Assembly (NCBI RefSeq): GCF_963667135.1
Contig: NZ_OY762974.1
Coordinates: forward strand, 1,426,001 to 1,490,000
Reading direction: 5' to 3'
From: an uncultured Macellibacteroides sp.
GTDB taxonomy: Bacteria > Bacteroidota > Bacteroidia > Bacteroidales > Tannerellaceae
Length of the DNA stretch: 64,000 nucleotides
Positions 51,770 to 61,800 of this stretch are shown one piece after another. Numbering within the stretch: the stretch's first letter is position 1; the number at the start of each line of letters is the position of its first letter. Position numbers and translations under genes: made by a program. Under the pieces are notes generated by a model that saw only the letters and a list, made by a program, of their open reading frames with translations, did not search any database and was not told the DNA's origin.

Positions 51770-54109
51770 GTGAACGAAGCGGAAACAAGAGCGGAATTGA
51801 TTGACCCTAAGCTGAAGGCTTGCGGGTGGGGTGTTGTGGAAGGTTCTAAGATTCTTCGGGAATACCACATTACTGCGGGTAAAATTCAGACAGGTGGCGG
51901 ACGGGCTAAAAAGCTTACGGCCGACTATGTACTGGTATACAAGGGTATCAAGTTGGCTGTTGTGGAGGCTAAAAGCAATGATCTGGTTGTAGGTGAAGGG
52001 GTGGCGCAGGCTAAACTGTATGCTGAAAAGTTGAATCTGGATACTACGTACTCTTCTAATGGCAACGAAATATACTGTATTTGTATGAAGACGGGTGACG
52101 AGGGGTTGGTTGCCGATTTCCTTACACCCGATGAGCTTTGGAATAAAACGTTTGCTGTTCAGAATGAGTGGCGGGAGCGGTTTGCGGCTGTTCCTTTCGA
52201 AGACAAAAGTGGATCGTGGCAGCTTCGTTATTACCAGGAGATTGCTGTAAAAAATACGTTGGAAGCTATTGCTAATAACGAGGACCGTATCTTGCTGACG
52301 CTTGCCACGGGTACAGGTAAAACGGCAATCGCTTTTCAGATTGCCTGGAAGTTGTTTCAAACGCGCTGGAACTTGCAGCGTGATGGTGGCCGACGGCCTC
52401 GTATCTTGTTTCTTGCAGATCGTAATATTCTGGCCGATCAGGCATATAATGCGTTTTCGGCTTTTGCTGAGGATGCGTTGGTGCGTATTAGCCCTAAAGA
52501 GATTAGCAAGAAGGGTAGTGTGCCTACCAATGGGAGTATCTTCTTTACCATTTTCCAAACATTTATGAGTGGTACGGATGCAGAGGGAAAGTCTACGCCC
52601 TATTTTGGGGATTATCCTACCGACTATTTCGATTTAATTATTATTGACGAGTGTCACCGGGGTGGTGCTAACGATGAGGGCAACTGGCGTGGTATTCTGG
52701 AATATTTCGCTCCGGCTGTTCAGTTGGGTTTAACGGCTACCCCTAAGCGTAAGGATAACGTGGATACGTATAAATATTTTGGTGAGCCGGTGTATATTTA
52801 TTCGCTTAAAGAGGGGATTAATGATGGTTTCCTTACGCCTTTTAAGGTGAAGCGCATCAAAACAACTATCGACGATTATATCTACACCAGCGACGATACG
52901 ATCATTGAGGGGGAGATAGAAGAGGGGAAGTTGTATACCGAACCTGATTTTAATCGTACTATTGAGATAATGGCCCGTGAAGCTAAGCGGGTACAGATTT
53001 ATATGACCGAGGCTAATCAGAAAGAGAAGGCCATTATATTTTGTGCTACTCAGGGTCATGCGGCGGCTGTTCGTGATTTGGTTAATCAGCAAAAGAAGAG
53101 TAAGGCTCCTAATTATTGTGTGCGGGTTACAGCCAACGATGGAGAGATTGGCGAACAGTTTTTACGTGAGTTTCGGGATAACGAGAAAACGATTCCGGCG
53201 GTGCTTACTACATCACAAAAGTTGTCCACCGGGGTGGATGCTCGCAATATTCGTAACATTGTGCTGATGCGTCCCGTAAATTCGATGATTGAGTTTAAGC
53301 AGATTGTGGGTAGGGGTACCCGGCTGTTTGAAGGCAAGGAGTTTTTCACAATTTATGATTATGTGGATGCTTATCATCACTTTTCAGATCCCGAATGGGA
53401 TGGAGAGCCGTTGGCTCCCGAAGAGGAAACCTCCAAGGCAGAATGCCCCATACTTCCTTATGAAACGAAACAGTTAAAGGCAACGGATGATGAAGGGGAT
53501 AAAGGGGGTGAGCGGTGTAAAATCGCTAAAATTAAGTTGAAGGATGGTAAAGAGCGTGAGATTCAGCATATGATTGCTACTTCGTTCTGGAGTGCGGATG
53601 GTAAACCGATCTCGGCTGAGGAGTTCCTGAACAACCTGTTTGGCGAATTACCAAAGTTGTTTACCTGCGAAGAGGAGCTGCGTACTATCTGGGGCAATCC
53701 TACTACCCGGCGGGTGTTACTTGAGAAGCTGGAGGATGCTGGCTTTGGCAAAGCGGAACTTAGTACCCTGCAAACCTTGATTAATGCAGAAAAAAGCGAT
53801 CTCTTCGATGTGCTCGAGTATGTGTTCAACAGCGACATTAAACCCATGACCCGCGAAGAGCGCGTGGCTGCTGCTCAGGCAACCATTTTTGCCATTTTAA
53901 ATGACAAACAAAGAGAGTTCATCGAATTTGTTTTATGTAAATACGTAGAAACAGGTGTAGAAGAACTGGAGCAGGATAAACTTCCTACGTTGTTAATAAA
54001 CAAATACCAGTCCCTGGAAGATGCTAAAAAGATTCTTGGTGAAGTAGCCAACATCACTTCCCTTTTTATCAACTTCCAGAAACATTTGTACGATGGTAAA
54101 CGTGCGTAG
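51770..54109 (+). CDS. hsdR: Type I restriction-modification system restriction subunit
   Basis: 779 residues from a GTG start. The N-terminal nuclease domain shows LTADYVLVYKGIKLAVVEAK (PD-(D/E)xK). The helicase motor has LLTLATGTGKTAIAFQIAWK (Walker A), DLIIIDECHRGGANDEGNW (DECH), LGLTATPKRKDNVDTYKYFG and the C-terminal IVGRGTRLFEGKEFF. It translocates and cuts unmodified DNA. In the present frame the better start would be an ATG at 51759, but that ATG is in another frame and ends after four codons, overlapping the GTG. Adding one A to the A6 run at 51762-51767 would fuse them as MKKIVNEAETRAEL. The 90 bases between ptuB and this start show no clear promoter. Confidence 0.95.
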   Translation: MNEAETRAELIDPKLKACGWGVVEGSKILREYHITAGKIQTGGGRAKKLTADYVLVYKGIKLAVVEAKSNDLVVGEGVAQAKLYAEKLNLDTTYSSNGNEIYCICMKTGDEGLVADFLTPDELWNKTFAVQNEWRERFAAVPFEDKSGSWQLRYYQEIAVKNTLEAIANNEDRILLTLATGTGKTAIAFQIAWKLFQTRWNLQRDGGRRPRILFLADRNILADQAYNAFSAFAEDALVRISPKEISKKGSVPTNGSIFFTIFQTFMSGTDAEGKSTPYFGDYPTDYFDLIIIDECHRGGANDEGNWRGILEYFAPAVQLGLTATPKRKDNVDTYKYFGEPVYIYSLKEGINDGFLTPFKVKRIKTTIDDYIYTSDDTIIEGEIEEGKLYTEPDFNRTIEIMAREAKRVQIYMTEANQKEKAIIFCATQGHAAAVRDLVNQQKKSKAPNYCVRVTANDGEIGEQFLREFRDNEKTIPAVLTTSQKLSTGVDARNIRNIVLMRPVNSMIEFKQIVGRGTRLFEGKEFFTIYDYVDAYHHFSDPEWDGEPLAPEEETSKAECPILPYETKQLKATDDEGDKGGERCKIAKIKLKDGKEREIQHMIATSFWSADGKPISAEEFLNNLFGELPKLFTCEEELRTIWGNPTTRRVLLEKLEDAGFGKAELSTLQTLINAEKSDLFDVLEYVFNSDIKPMTREERVAAAQATIFAILNDKQREFIEFVLCKYVETGVEELEQDKLPTLLINKYQSLEDAKKILGEVANITSLFINFQKHLYDGKRA

Positions 54110-54272
54110 TTAAATCGCTAATCTATCTAAAAGGGCACTCGTTTATAGTTAATTATGCTCTCTTTCTAATATAATTCCTGTAATTTTTGTTTTACAAGAG
54201 GAGTGTGGTTTCAATGAAGCCATAGGGTGTAATTGATTTATTTCTGTCTAAACTATTTTTAGTAAAGAGCTT

Positions 54273-54905
54273 ATGGCTAATCCGTTCGAAGACTATGCAA
54301 GGCTTCAGATGGTAAGGGAGCAGATCGAGGCCAGAGGAATAAGAAATAAGCCTCTTTTGGATGTACTTCTCAAAGTACCCAGGCATCTTTTTGTTCCTCT
54401 CGAAATACGTCATCTGGCATATACCGATCATGCGCTCCTCTCCTATTGCGGTCAGACTATTTCGCAGCCCTATATTGTGGCAAAGATGACCGAACTGCTC
54501 AGTCTTAAGCCAACCCATAAAGTGCTGGAAATAGGAACGGGAACGGGCTATCAGACAGCCATCCTGGCCGAACTTGCAAGCGAAGTTTACACAATGGAAG
54601 TAATTAAGGGTCTTTCCGATCTGGCTCAGGATAATCTGGCTCCCTATCACTACGATAACATTCATTTTATCTGTGGAAACGGATACCATGGCTATCCGAA
54701 AGCAGCTCCGTACGATGCCATTATTGTAACAGCCGCCCCACCCCATGTTCCCGAAAAACTTATAGAACAACTTGCTCCGGAAGGAAGAATGGTTATACCT
54801 GTAGGATCTTCCTTTCAAATACTCTACCTGATCACAAAAAACAAAGAGGGAGTCGTAACGGAAGATTCTGTTTTCAGCGTTGTGTTTGTTCCGATGGTTA
54901 GGTGA
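54273..54905 (+). CDS. pcm: Protein-L-isoaspartate O-methyltransferase
   Basis: 210 residues, cytoplasmic repair enzyme that methylates isoaspartyl residues in damaged proteins using SAM. Family signatures: MVREQIEARGIRNKPLLDVL, VPRHLFVPLEIRHLAYTDHA, the SAM motif KVLEIGTGTGYQTAILAELA and IIVTAAPPHVPEKLIEQLAP. Normal length. A single gene between the defence island and the second PUL, facing it convergently. The 163 bases upstream show nothing recognisable. Confidence 0.96.
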   Translation: MANPFEDYARLQMVREQIEARGIRNKPLLDVLLKVPRHLFVPLEIRHLAYTDHALLSYCGQTISQPYIVAKMTELLSLKPTHKVLEIGTGTGYQTAILAELASEVYTMEVIKGLSDLAQDNLAPYHYDNIHFICGNGYHGYPKAAPYDAIIVTAAPPHVPEKLIEQLAPEGRMVIPVGSSFQILYLITKNKEGVVTEDSVFSVVFVPMVR

Positions 54906-54932
54906 CAGTGAATATCAATGTTTTTCAAATCA

Positions 54933-56933
54933 TTAATAATGAAATAACAAAGTGCCTCCTTTAAGCATCTCCTTATGAGATAAGGTATAATTTGAAACAG
55001 GTCTACCGTTTAAGGTAATACCCTTGATTATATCATCCGCCGATTTACGCCCTTTTGTCTTAATCTCAAACGTTTTGCCGTTACCCATATTGATACTTAC
55101 GCTGTCAAAAACCGGTGATACTAATTCGTAGCTGTCTCCTCCTACTAAAAGCGGATAAAAACCTGCTGATGCAAAAATATACCAGGCACTCATTGTCCCA
55201 TCGTCTTCGTCCATTTCGGGACTATACCCTTCAGGGTGATTTTTAAATGCTTTTCCAACATAAGGAATCTTAAATTCTGAATTGCCTCCGTAACGATGAG
55301 TCATCTCTTTGGTAAGCAAGTTGCGAACCAACTGCTGCGACAGTTCCGGTTTTCCAAATCTATTAAATAAAAAAGGAACATGAATATCCGGCTCATTACC
55401 CTGATTATACAGGTTGTTATCGAAGAAATACGAAAGTTGTTTGCTAAGGTTATCCTTGCCCACCCAACTTATCATTTGGTCTATGTATTGAGGTGCGGCC
55501 CAACGGTACTGCCAACGTGTCCCTTGATACAATCCATTGTTTTTCATAACTTCATACGCAGAAGTGATTTCCATGAATTCCGTCTTCCAGGTTTCTTCAA
55601 ATAATTTCTCTGATTGTTCCTTGTACTGTTTTTCATCGGATTGATTACCAATTATACCTGCTATTTGGGATAAAGCCCAAAGGTCGTAGGCCGATTCCAA
55701 CTTTTGGTCTGGTGATGCCATCGGAAGTTCATTCGCCTCTTTTTTTATACCTTCGTAGCCAATGGAAAAGTCCAGGTCGCGAATTCCTTTACGGTACGCA
55801 TCAAGTAATACTATCGATGCGTGCTCGGTACGTACAGTTGGAGTAGATTCGAAATCTGTGGCCCAGTTTTTCTTCCCGGTACGATAAAGTGATAAAAGCG
55901 AGCGACACATATCACGCATTAAAGTAGGCTCAGTGATATTCAACAAAGGAAATTTACTGCGAAAGGTATCCCAAATCGACCAGGAGCTAAAATATCGCCA
56001 ACCATCTGCTTTGTAAATCTGACCATCAGAACCCAGGTAACGATGGTCGTTGGAAGTTACATCAGCCGGACTCATGTAGATGCGATAAAGGGAGGTATAG
56101 AAAACGACCTTATCGTCGTTAGTTCCTCCTTTTATGTTGATCTTGTTTAACTTGCTTTCCCATAGGTTTTCGGCTTGTTGTTTTAACTGAATAAAAGACA
56201 AGGACTCACGCTGTTTTGCTTCAACGTTAGCTGTTGCAGCATCAAGCGGAGATACCGCGATGCGTAACTCAACCGGATTAGTTTTCTTTCCAAAACGGAG
56301 TTCTGCCTCATCGGTTTTACCACTTCCCTTTACGAAAGAAAAAGGTTCGTTGGACGACAGATGAAAATAGAGTTTATACATTCCATGACCACAAGTATTC
56401 CGGGCTTGTATATATCCAATAATTTCGTGGTTTGATTTTAATTTAAATTCGCAATCAATCAGTCCTTCAAATGAAGAGGCAAAATTAATCCATATCGATC
56501 GATCGGCATTTTTTCCGAAATCGTACTGTTGTACAGCCATATTATGTGTAGCGGTAAATACTCCTTTAACACCGTTGTTAAAAGTGGTTTCATAATATCC
56601 GGGGGTTGCTGTTTCAGTGCTTTTGACAATGCGTAATTCTTGATCCGGAGCAGAAGTCCGGATGCTCAAATTACCACCGCAACCGCTACAGCCAACACCC
56701 GACAGCCGATTGATGGATACTCCCGAAATTTTATCCGTGGCATAATCGTATCCCGCATGAGTTCTCGGATTACTATCCGGACCAACTGCTATCATACCGA
56801 AAGGAACCGTTGCAGCCGGACTTAATTGCCCATTATCGCCAGATGTTCCCATAAAAAGATTTACATACTTTGTGTTCTGACCATATCCCAGAACAGAAAC
56901 AAATACAAACAGAAACAAAAAATTTATTTTCAT
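54933..56933 (-). CDS. Glycoside hydrolase family 92 protein (alpha-mannosidase family)
   Basis: 666 residues, signal peptide MKINFLFLFVFVSVLGYGQN. GH92 enzymes are calcium-dependent exo-alpha-mannosidases. Seen: YVNLFMGTSGDNGQLSPAAT and VPFGMIAVGPDSNPRTHAGY (N-terminal domain), RYFSSWSIWDTFRSKFPLLN, NNLYNQGNEPDIHVPFLFNR and MDEDDGTMSAWYIFASAGFY. It is somewhat shorter than usual (~720-780) and differs from the common GNDDCGQMSAW (here EDDGTMSAW) and from the usual CSGYHYS/LSGTGC pattern (here LSGVGCSGCGGNLS), so it belongs to a divergent branch. Last gene of the second PUL. Its linkage specificity is unknown. Confidence 0.88.
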   Translation of the reverse strand: MKINFLFLFVFVSVLGYGQNTKYVNLFMGTSGDNGQLSPAATVPFGMIAVGPDSNPRTHAGYDYATDKISGVSINRLSGVGCSGCGGNLSIRTSAPDQELRIVKSTETATPGYYETTFNNGVKGVFTATHNMAVQQYDFGKNADRSIWINFASSFEGLIDCEFKLKSNHEIIGYIQARNTCGHGMYKLYFHLSSNEPFSFVKGSGKTDEAELRFGKKTNPVELRIAVSPLDAATANVEAKQRESLSFIQLKQQAENLWESKLNKINIKGGTNDDKVVFYTSLYRIYMSPADVTSNDHRYLGSDGQIYKADGWRYFSSWSIWDTFRSKFPLLNITEPTLMRDMCRSLLSLYRTGKKNWATDFESTPTVRTEHASIVLLDAYRKGIRDLDFSIGYEGIKKEANELPMASPDQKLESAYDLWALSQIAGIIGNQSDEKQYKEQSEKLFEETWKTEFMEITSAYEVMKNNGLYQGTRWQYRWAAPQYIDQMISWVGKDNLSKQLSYFFDNNLYNQGNEPDIHVPFLFNRFGKPELSQQLVRNLLTKEMTHRYGGNSEFKIPYVGKAFKNHPEGYSPEMDEDDGTMSAWYIFASAGFYPLLVGGDSYELVSPVFDSVSINMGNGKTFEIKTKGRKSADDIIKGITLNGRPVSNYTLSHKEMLKGGTLLFHY

Positions 56934-57100
56934 TACTATATTCTATAGATTAAGAATTGTCAACACTACTTAAAAAGAAAAATGAGCTAAGAAATCATGA
57001 ATCAGCTCCGGTCATGTTGCAAAAATACGTAATATTTCTTCAAAAATAGATTTGATATGTTCTAATTGATTCATCAAAGAGGGAGTAGTAACCTTAAGAT

Positions 57101-57316
57101 CTATTCAATCATATCTACACCCATAGACATACAGTTTTTAAATTCCTGAAGGGAATTTTCGGGAGCATTCCTCCAGTCGCCTCGATGTGATACAACTAAA
57201 ACCTGTTCGGATTGCGGATTCTTTAGCTCTTCTATCAACAAGCGTACACTCTCCTGCGCGGAGAGTGTACTACTTATAAAAGACAGAATAATGAGCAGAT
57301 TAAGTATTCTTTTCAT
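57101..57316 (-). pseudogene. N-terminal fragment of a glycerophosphodiester phosphodiesterase
   Basis: 71 residues from the ATG at 57316, with signal peptide LLIILSFISSTLSAQ and the GDPD start VLVVSHRGDWRNAPENSLQE, FKNCMSMGVDMIE (catalytic His and Arg in HRGDW). It stops at TAG where intact enzymes continue with a conserved acidic segment. One base further the other frame reads IDLKV, the expected continuation, before similarity ends, so a one-base deletion frameshift and a 3' loss explain the fragment. The remaining barrel (about 200 residues) is gone and the GH92 gene follows. The frame is open to 57358 but this adds no similarity. Confidence 0.88.
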
Positions 57317-57336
57317 TAAATTGGTTGGTTTTTTAT

Positions 57337-58869
57337 TTAATAACCAGGATTTTGCCACATCTTTTCCGGGTCGAGCTTGTATTCATCAAAAGGTATAGGA
57401 TAGTAATAATCCTTTGTTCCGAAGTTATTCAAGTTAGAGATTCCATAATCGTCCTGTTTTTTTGACTGAATATATGTTTTTAACTCTTCGGGAGTAAAGA
57501 ATCGGAGTAAGTCGAACCATCGCTGATTCTCGAAAGCCAATTCTACCCGTCGTTCATGTAAAATAGCCAACTTTAAAGTAGGATACTTCGCTTTATAAGA
57601 TGCGTCTGTTATCGCTACTTCGTATGTAGGCATACCTGCTCGCTCGCGTACCTCATTCAGGTATTTAATTGCCGAAGATTCATCATTCAAATACATGTTT
57701 ACTTCGGCAAGCATCAAAATAAGGTCTGCATAGCGCATCAGAATAAAGTCGTTCCCTCCGTAACCTAATGTACCGGCAGCATCACTGGTATCTCTATACT
57801 TGGTGATGATGTACGACTTGGCAATGGCATTGCTGGCATATTTGACAGACCATGTTTTACGCAGATCGGTATCTTCGTATTCCTTTACAAGATCAGGATT
57901 CACAAAGTTTCCTGATCCTGTTGATTTTACCTGCGAATTGATTGTTTCACCTTTCGCCTGATTATCTGAAGCTATGGATGAATAATAATCTTTGTCACCT
58001 TGTTTGTACACGATCTGGAAAATTATTTCCGGACAAGAGGATTTCTTTTCCACATCAAAAACATCTTCGTAGGGAATTTCCTTTAGCGAACCAAATGTAC
58101 GCATATTATAGGCATCTGTAAGGTACTTCTTTGCATTTTCCAGATTGGATTGCTTATTTCCATCAGACAAGGTAGTAGCCATTGTGAGGTATACTTGTCC
58201 CAGTAATCCGTTTATAGCAACCTTACAACCTTTTCCTTTTCCTGAAACAGGCTGAATATTAACCAGATTACTACCTAGACCGTCTTTTAGATCCTGAATA
58301 ATCTGTGCATATACAGTCTCTCTCTTTTCGCGGAATGTATGTTCATTTATCTCACTTTGATTGGTAAGATAGGTTGTTACCAAAGGTACATCTCCCCACT
58401 TACGCACCAGATGAAAGTAAACCAAAGCACGAACAAACTTTGCTTCTGCCTTATATGTTTCCTTGGTTGATTCATCATCAAATGTTACTTCATCTATGTA
58501 TGTGAGCAGAAAATTGGCTCTGGTAATTGCCGTATACATGGCAGTCCAATGAGTTTTAAGGTATGTATTACTTGGTAAAAGGGAGAAGTCTGTAAATTGG
58601 AACGGTTCTCCGGAGCTGGACTGATTGTCAAGCCGTCCGGCATTATCAGAACGTTCTTCTGTGTACAAGGTGCTTCCTTCGCCCAAACAGGCGTCACTTC
58701 GAAGAGCAAGATAAACTCCGTTTAATGCACGCTCAACATCATTTTCCGTTTGAAAATAAGATTCGGCGGCAACTTTATTTGGATTTTCCTGACTAAGGAA
58801 ATCGTTGCATGAATAGAATGCAAAGGAATTCGCTGCCAGCGTAATTGCTATTAATATATTTTTTTTCAT
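57337..58869 (-). CDS. SusD/RagB-family outer-membrane glycan-binding lipoprotein (second PUL)
   Basis: 510 residues with a lipoprotein signal (ITLAANSFAFYSCNDFLSQE). Helical TPR-like core (FVRALVYFHLVRKWGDVPLV) and the conserved ILHERRVELAFENQRWFDLL, ending YYYPIPFDEYKLDPEKMWQN. It partners the SusC encoded 20 bases upstream. It directly precedes the broken phosphodiesterase gene. Confidence 0.95.
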   Translation of the reverse strand: MKKNILIAITLAANSFAFYSCNDFLSQENPNKVAAESYFQTENDVERALNGVYLALRSDACLGEGSTLYTEERSDNAGRLDNQSSSGEPFQFTDFSLLPSNTYLKTHWTAMYTAITRANFLLTYIDEVTFDDESTKETYKAEAKFVRALVYFHLVRKWGDVPLVTTYLTNQSEINEHTFREKRETVYAQIIQDLKDGLGSNLVNIQPVSGKGKGCKVAINGLLGQVYLTMATTLSDGNKQSNLENAKKYLTDAYNMRTFGSLKEIPYEDVFDVEKKSSCPEIIFQIVYKQGDKDYYSSIASDNQAKGETINSQVKSTGSGNFVNPDLVKEYEDTDLRKTWSVKYASNAIAKSYIITKYRDTSDAAGTLGYGGNDFILMRYADLILMLAEVNMYLNDESSAIKYLNEVRERAGMPTYEVAITDASYKAKYPTLKLAILHERRVELAFENQRWFDLLRFFTPEELKTYIQSKKQDDYGISNLNNFGTKDYYYPIPFDEYKLDPEKMWQNPGY

Positions 58870-58889
58870 TTTTTTACTTCGTTTTACGA

Positions 58890-61800
58890 TTAGAATGATA
58901 TTTGAACTCCCATATTATAGGCTCTTACCAATGGATACTTACCATAGTCGACTCCAGGAGTAAGATTCTCTCCGTTGTTGTAATCTACCTCAGGATTGTA
59001 TCCTCTGTAATTTGTTAACGTAAAAGCATTGTCCACTGCTACATAAAAACGGATATTGCTAATCGTTTTGTTTGTTAGTTTGGCAATACCGGGAATATTG
59101 TAGCCCATTGTTATATTTGTGCAACGCAAAAACGAACCATCTTGCAGATAAAAGGTAGAAAGACGGGTACTGTTACTTTGAGTACCTCCTCGGGAAGCCT
59201 TATAAATCTGGCCGTTTCCAGGGTTCTCTTCATTGCGGTATCGATCGTTCACAATTTGATATTGATTACCTGATCCTTCCATATTGAAAATATAGTAATC
59301 TTGTCCGTCCAGCACTTTATTTCCGTAGGTACCGTTAAATGAGGCACTTAAATCGAATGATTTGTAACGTCCGCTAAGGTTAAATCCGTAGGTGAAATCA
59401 GGGTGTGGAGAACCAATGATGGCCTTGTCGTTATCGTCTACCACGCCATCTTCGTTCACATCATCAAAATAGAGATCGCCCGGTTGCAATTTTGTAGTTT
59501 GAGACAGTGACCGTGCCGGACCTTTCAGTACGTAGCCGTCTGGAAATGATTTTGTAGACGCATTATAGTATTTGTCGTCTTCAGCAATGTTAACCATGTC
59601 TGACTCGCGTACCATGCCAGCTACCTTAAATCCGTAGAACATACCGATTGGCTGACCTTCTTCGGTAATGTGAGTCTTGTATGAACGTTCCGCTCCGTTG
59701 GTAATGATTGTGCTGGCACCCCCCAGGTCTATCACTTTGTTGCGATTCACCGAGATGTTTCCACTTACTTTAAATTCGTAATCTTTGGCTGAAAAGATAC
59801 GACTGTCTACCTGAATATCTATACCTTGGTTTCTAATTTTAGAATCCGGTAAGTTTGTAAGCATAGACGTAGTTCCGGATATTGCTGACAACGGTTTGTT
59901 AAATAACAGATTAAACGTATTACTTAAATAATAGTTTGCCGATAAAGCCAAACGACCGTTTAGTAAAGTAAGATCGGTTCCGATATTATACTGAGAAGTT
60001 GATTCCCATCCCAAATGCTGATCTTTAAACTCTCCGGGATACATAGCAGATTCTGTTGAACTATTTCCCAAAACAACTCCGGTAGGAGAACTCATAACCT
60101 GCAAAAAGTTATAATTACCGATATTATTGTTTCCGCTTAATCCCCAGCTTCCACGAAGTTTTAGCGACGAAGAAGTCCCAAACGCATCCTGATAGAATCC
60201 TTCATTAGATATAGTCCATCCGGCTGAAACCGAAGGAAAATACCCCCAGCGGTTTAGCGGTCCGAAAAGCGACGATCCATCACCACGGAAAGATGCCGTA
60301 AGGTAATATTTATCCCCGAAATTATAATTTGCCCGGGCAAAATACGATAGCATGGTCCAGTTAGATTTCTTTGTATTGCCAGTCAATTCAATGTTATTGG
60401 CTTCTGCTCCGTGACCAGTAATCTCTTTTATATGATCATCTTCGTAACCAGTGCCTTTTACTTCAATGATATCGGTCATGTTTTTTTGTAAAGAATAACC
60501 TGCCACCCCACTAACGGTATGTTTTCCTAGTGTTTTATTGTAATTAAGAGTGAATTCACCCAAATAATCACGTACTCCGGTGGTTTTTGCAAGCGAATAA
60601 GCACTCGCTTTTGCCGCATCCGAATAGGGTGGATTTACTCCACTACTTAAGCTAGTTGGTAGGTAAAACTCGTATTTTTCATTAAAATTATACATGGCAA
60701 GATTAGCCTTGGCAAATAAATCTTTAGCAATTTCGTATGTTGCAAATACATTGTAGGTATTGCGGATTCCATCCCTGCTGATTTTTGTTTCTGTGGCAAG
60801 TGCCACGGGATTTTCAATCTGTTGAAAGCCGTAGGCTGAAGCATAAGACGCCATTTCATTTTTTACAAGATTCCCATTTTCGTCATAAGCCCTGAAAATA
60901 GGAGCATAAACCAATGCTCCTAAGATGGGTCCCTGGTTAAAACGACCTTCGCGAACTTCCTTGTTCCAGTTTGATGTCATAGAAAAATTGGCTCCGGCTT
61001 TCAACTTTTCATTGATGTCAATATCTATGTTGCTACGAAGATTTATTCTTTTTTGTCCGGTCGACAAAATAATTCCCTCCTGATCCTGATAGCCTCCGCT
61101 TATCTGGTACCGTACATCTTTACCACCGCCGTTTACCGATAAAGTATGACGTTGACTTAACGCATTTTGGTACAGCTCATCTTGCCAATCTGTATCGTAT
61201 TGGGGTGTAATTACTTTTTGATTGGCAAAATCATACAGAAATTCGGGTATCATGGCGGCACTGTTGCTTGATCCCAATCGTTTGGCACGGGTAGCGTTGT
61301 CGTCGCTGAACATCGTATCGTTCCATTCCTTTCCACTGGTTACCAGCAAATTTTTATAAGCATTGTTGTGCCCTTCCACATGTAGTTCTGCAAATTCCTG
61401 CGCATTCAACATGTTTACCTTTTTGCTTAGCTGATTTACACTTAACTGAAAATCATACTTCACCTGAGCTTTTCCCTCTTTTCCTCTTTTGGTCGTAATA
61501 AGTACAACTCCCCCGGCAGCACGGGAACCGTAAATGGCCGCAGAAGCCGCATCTTTCAAAACTTCTATAGATTCAATATCTTCCGGGTTGATAAACAGGT
61601 CGTTGTTTGAAGGGTAGCCATCTATCACATACAGTGGATCAGAGCTGGCATTGATAGAAGCGACACCACGTACCCGTATTTTTGTTCCTTCATAGGGAGC
61701 CCCGCTTACCTGCGAGATTTGTACTCCGGCAACTTTTCCTACAAGACTCTGACCTACAGAAGGAGTGGTAAGATTAAGTTCTCCAGCCTTAAGACTTGCA

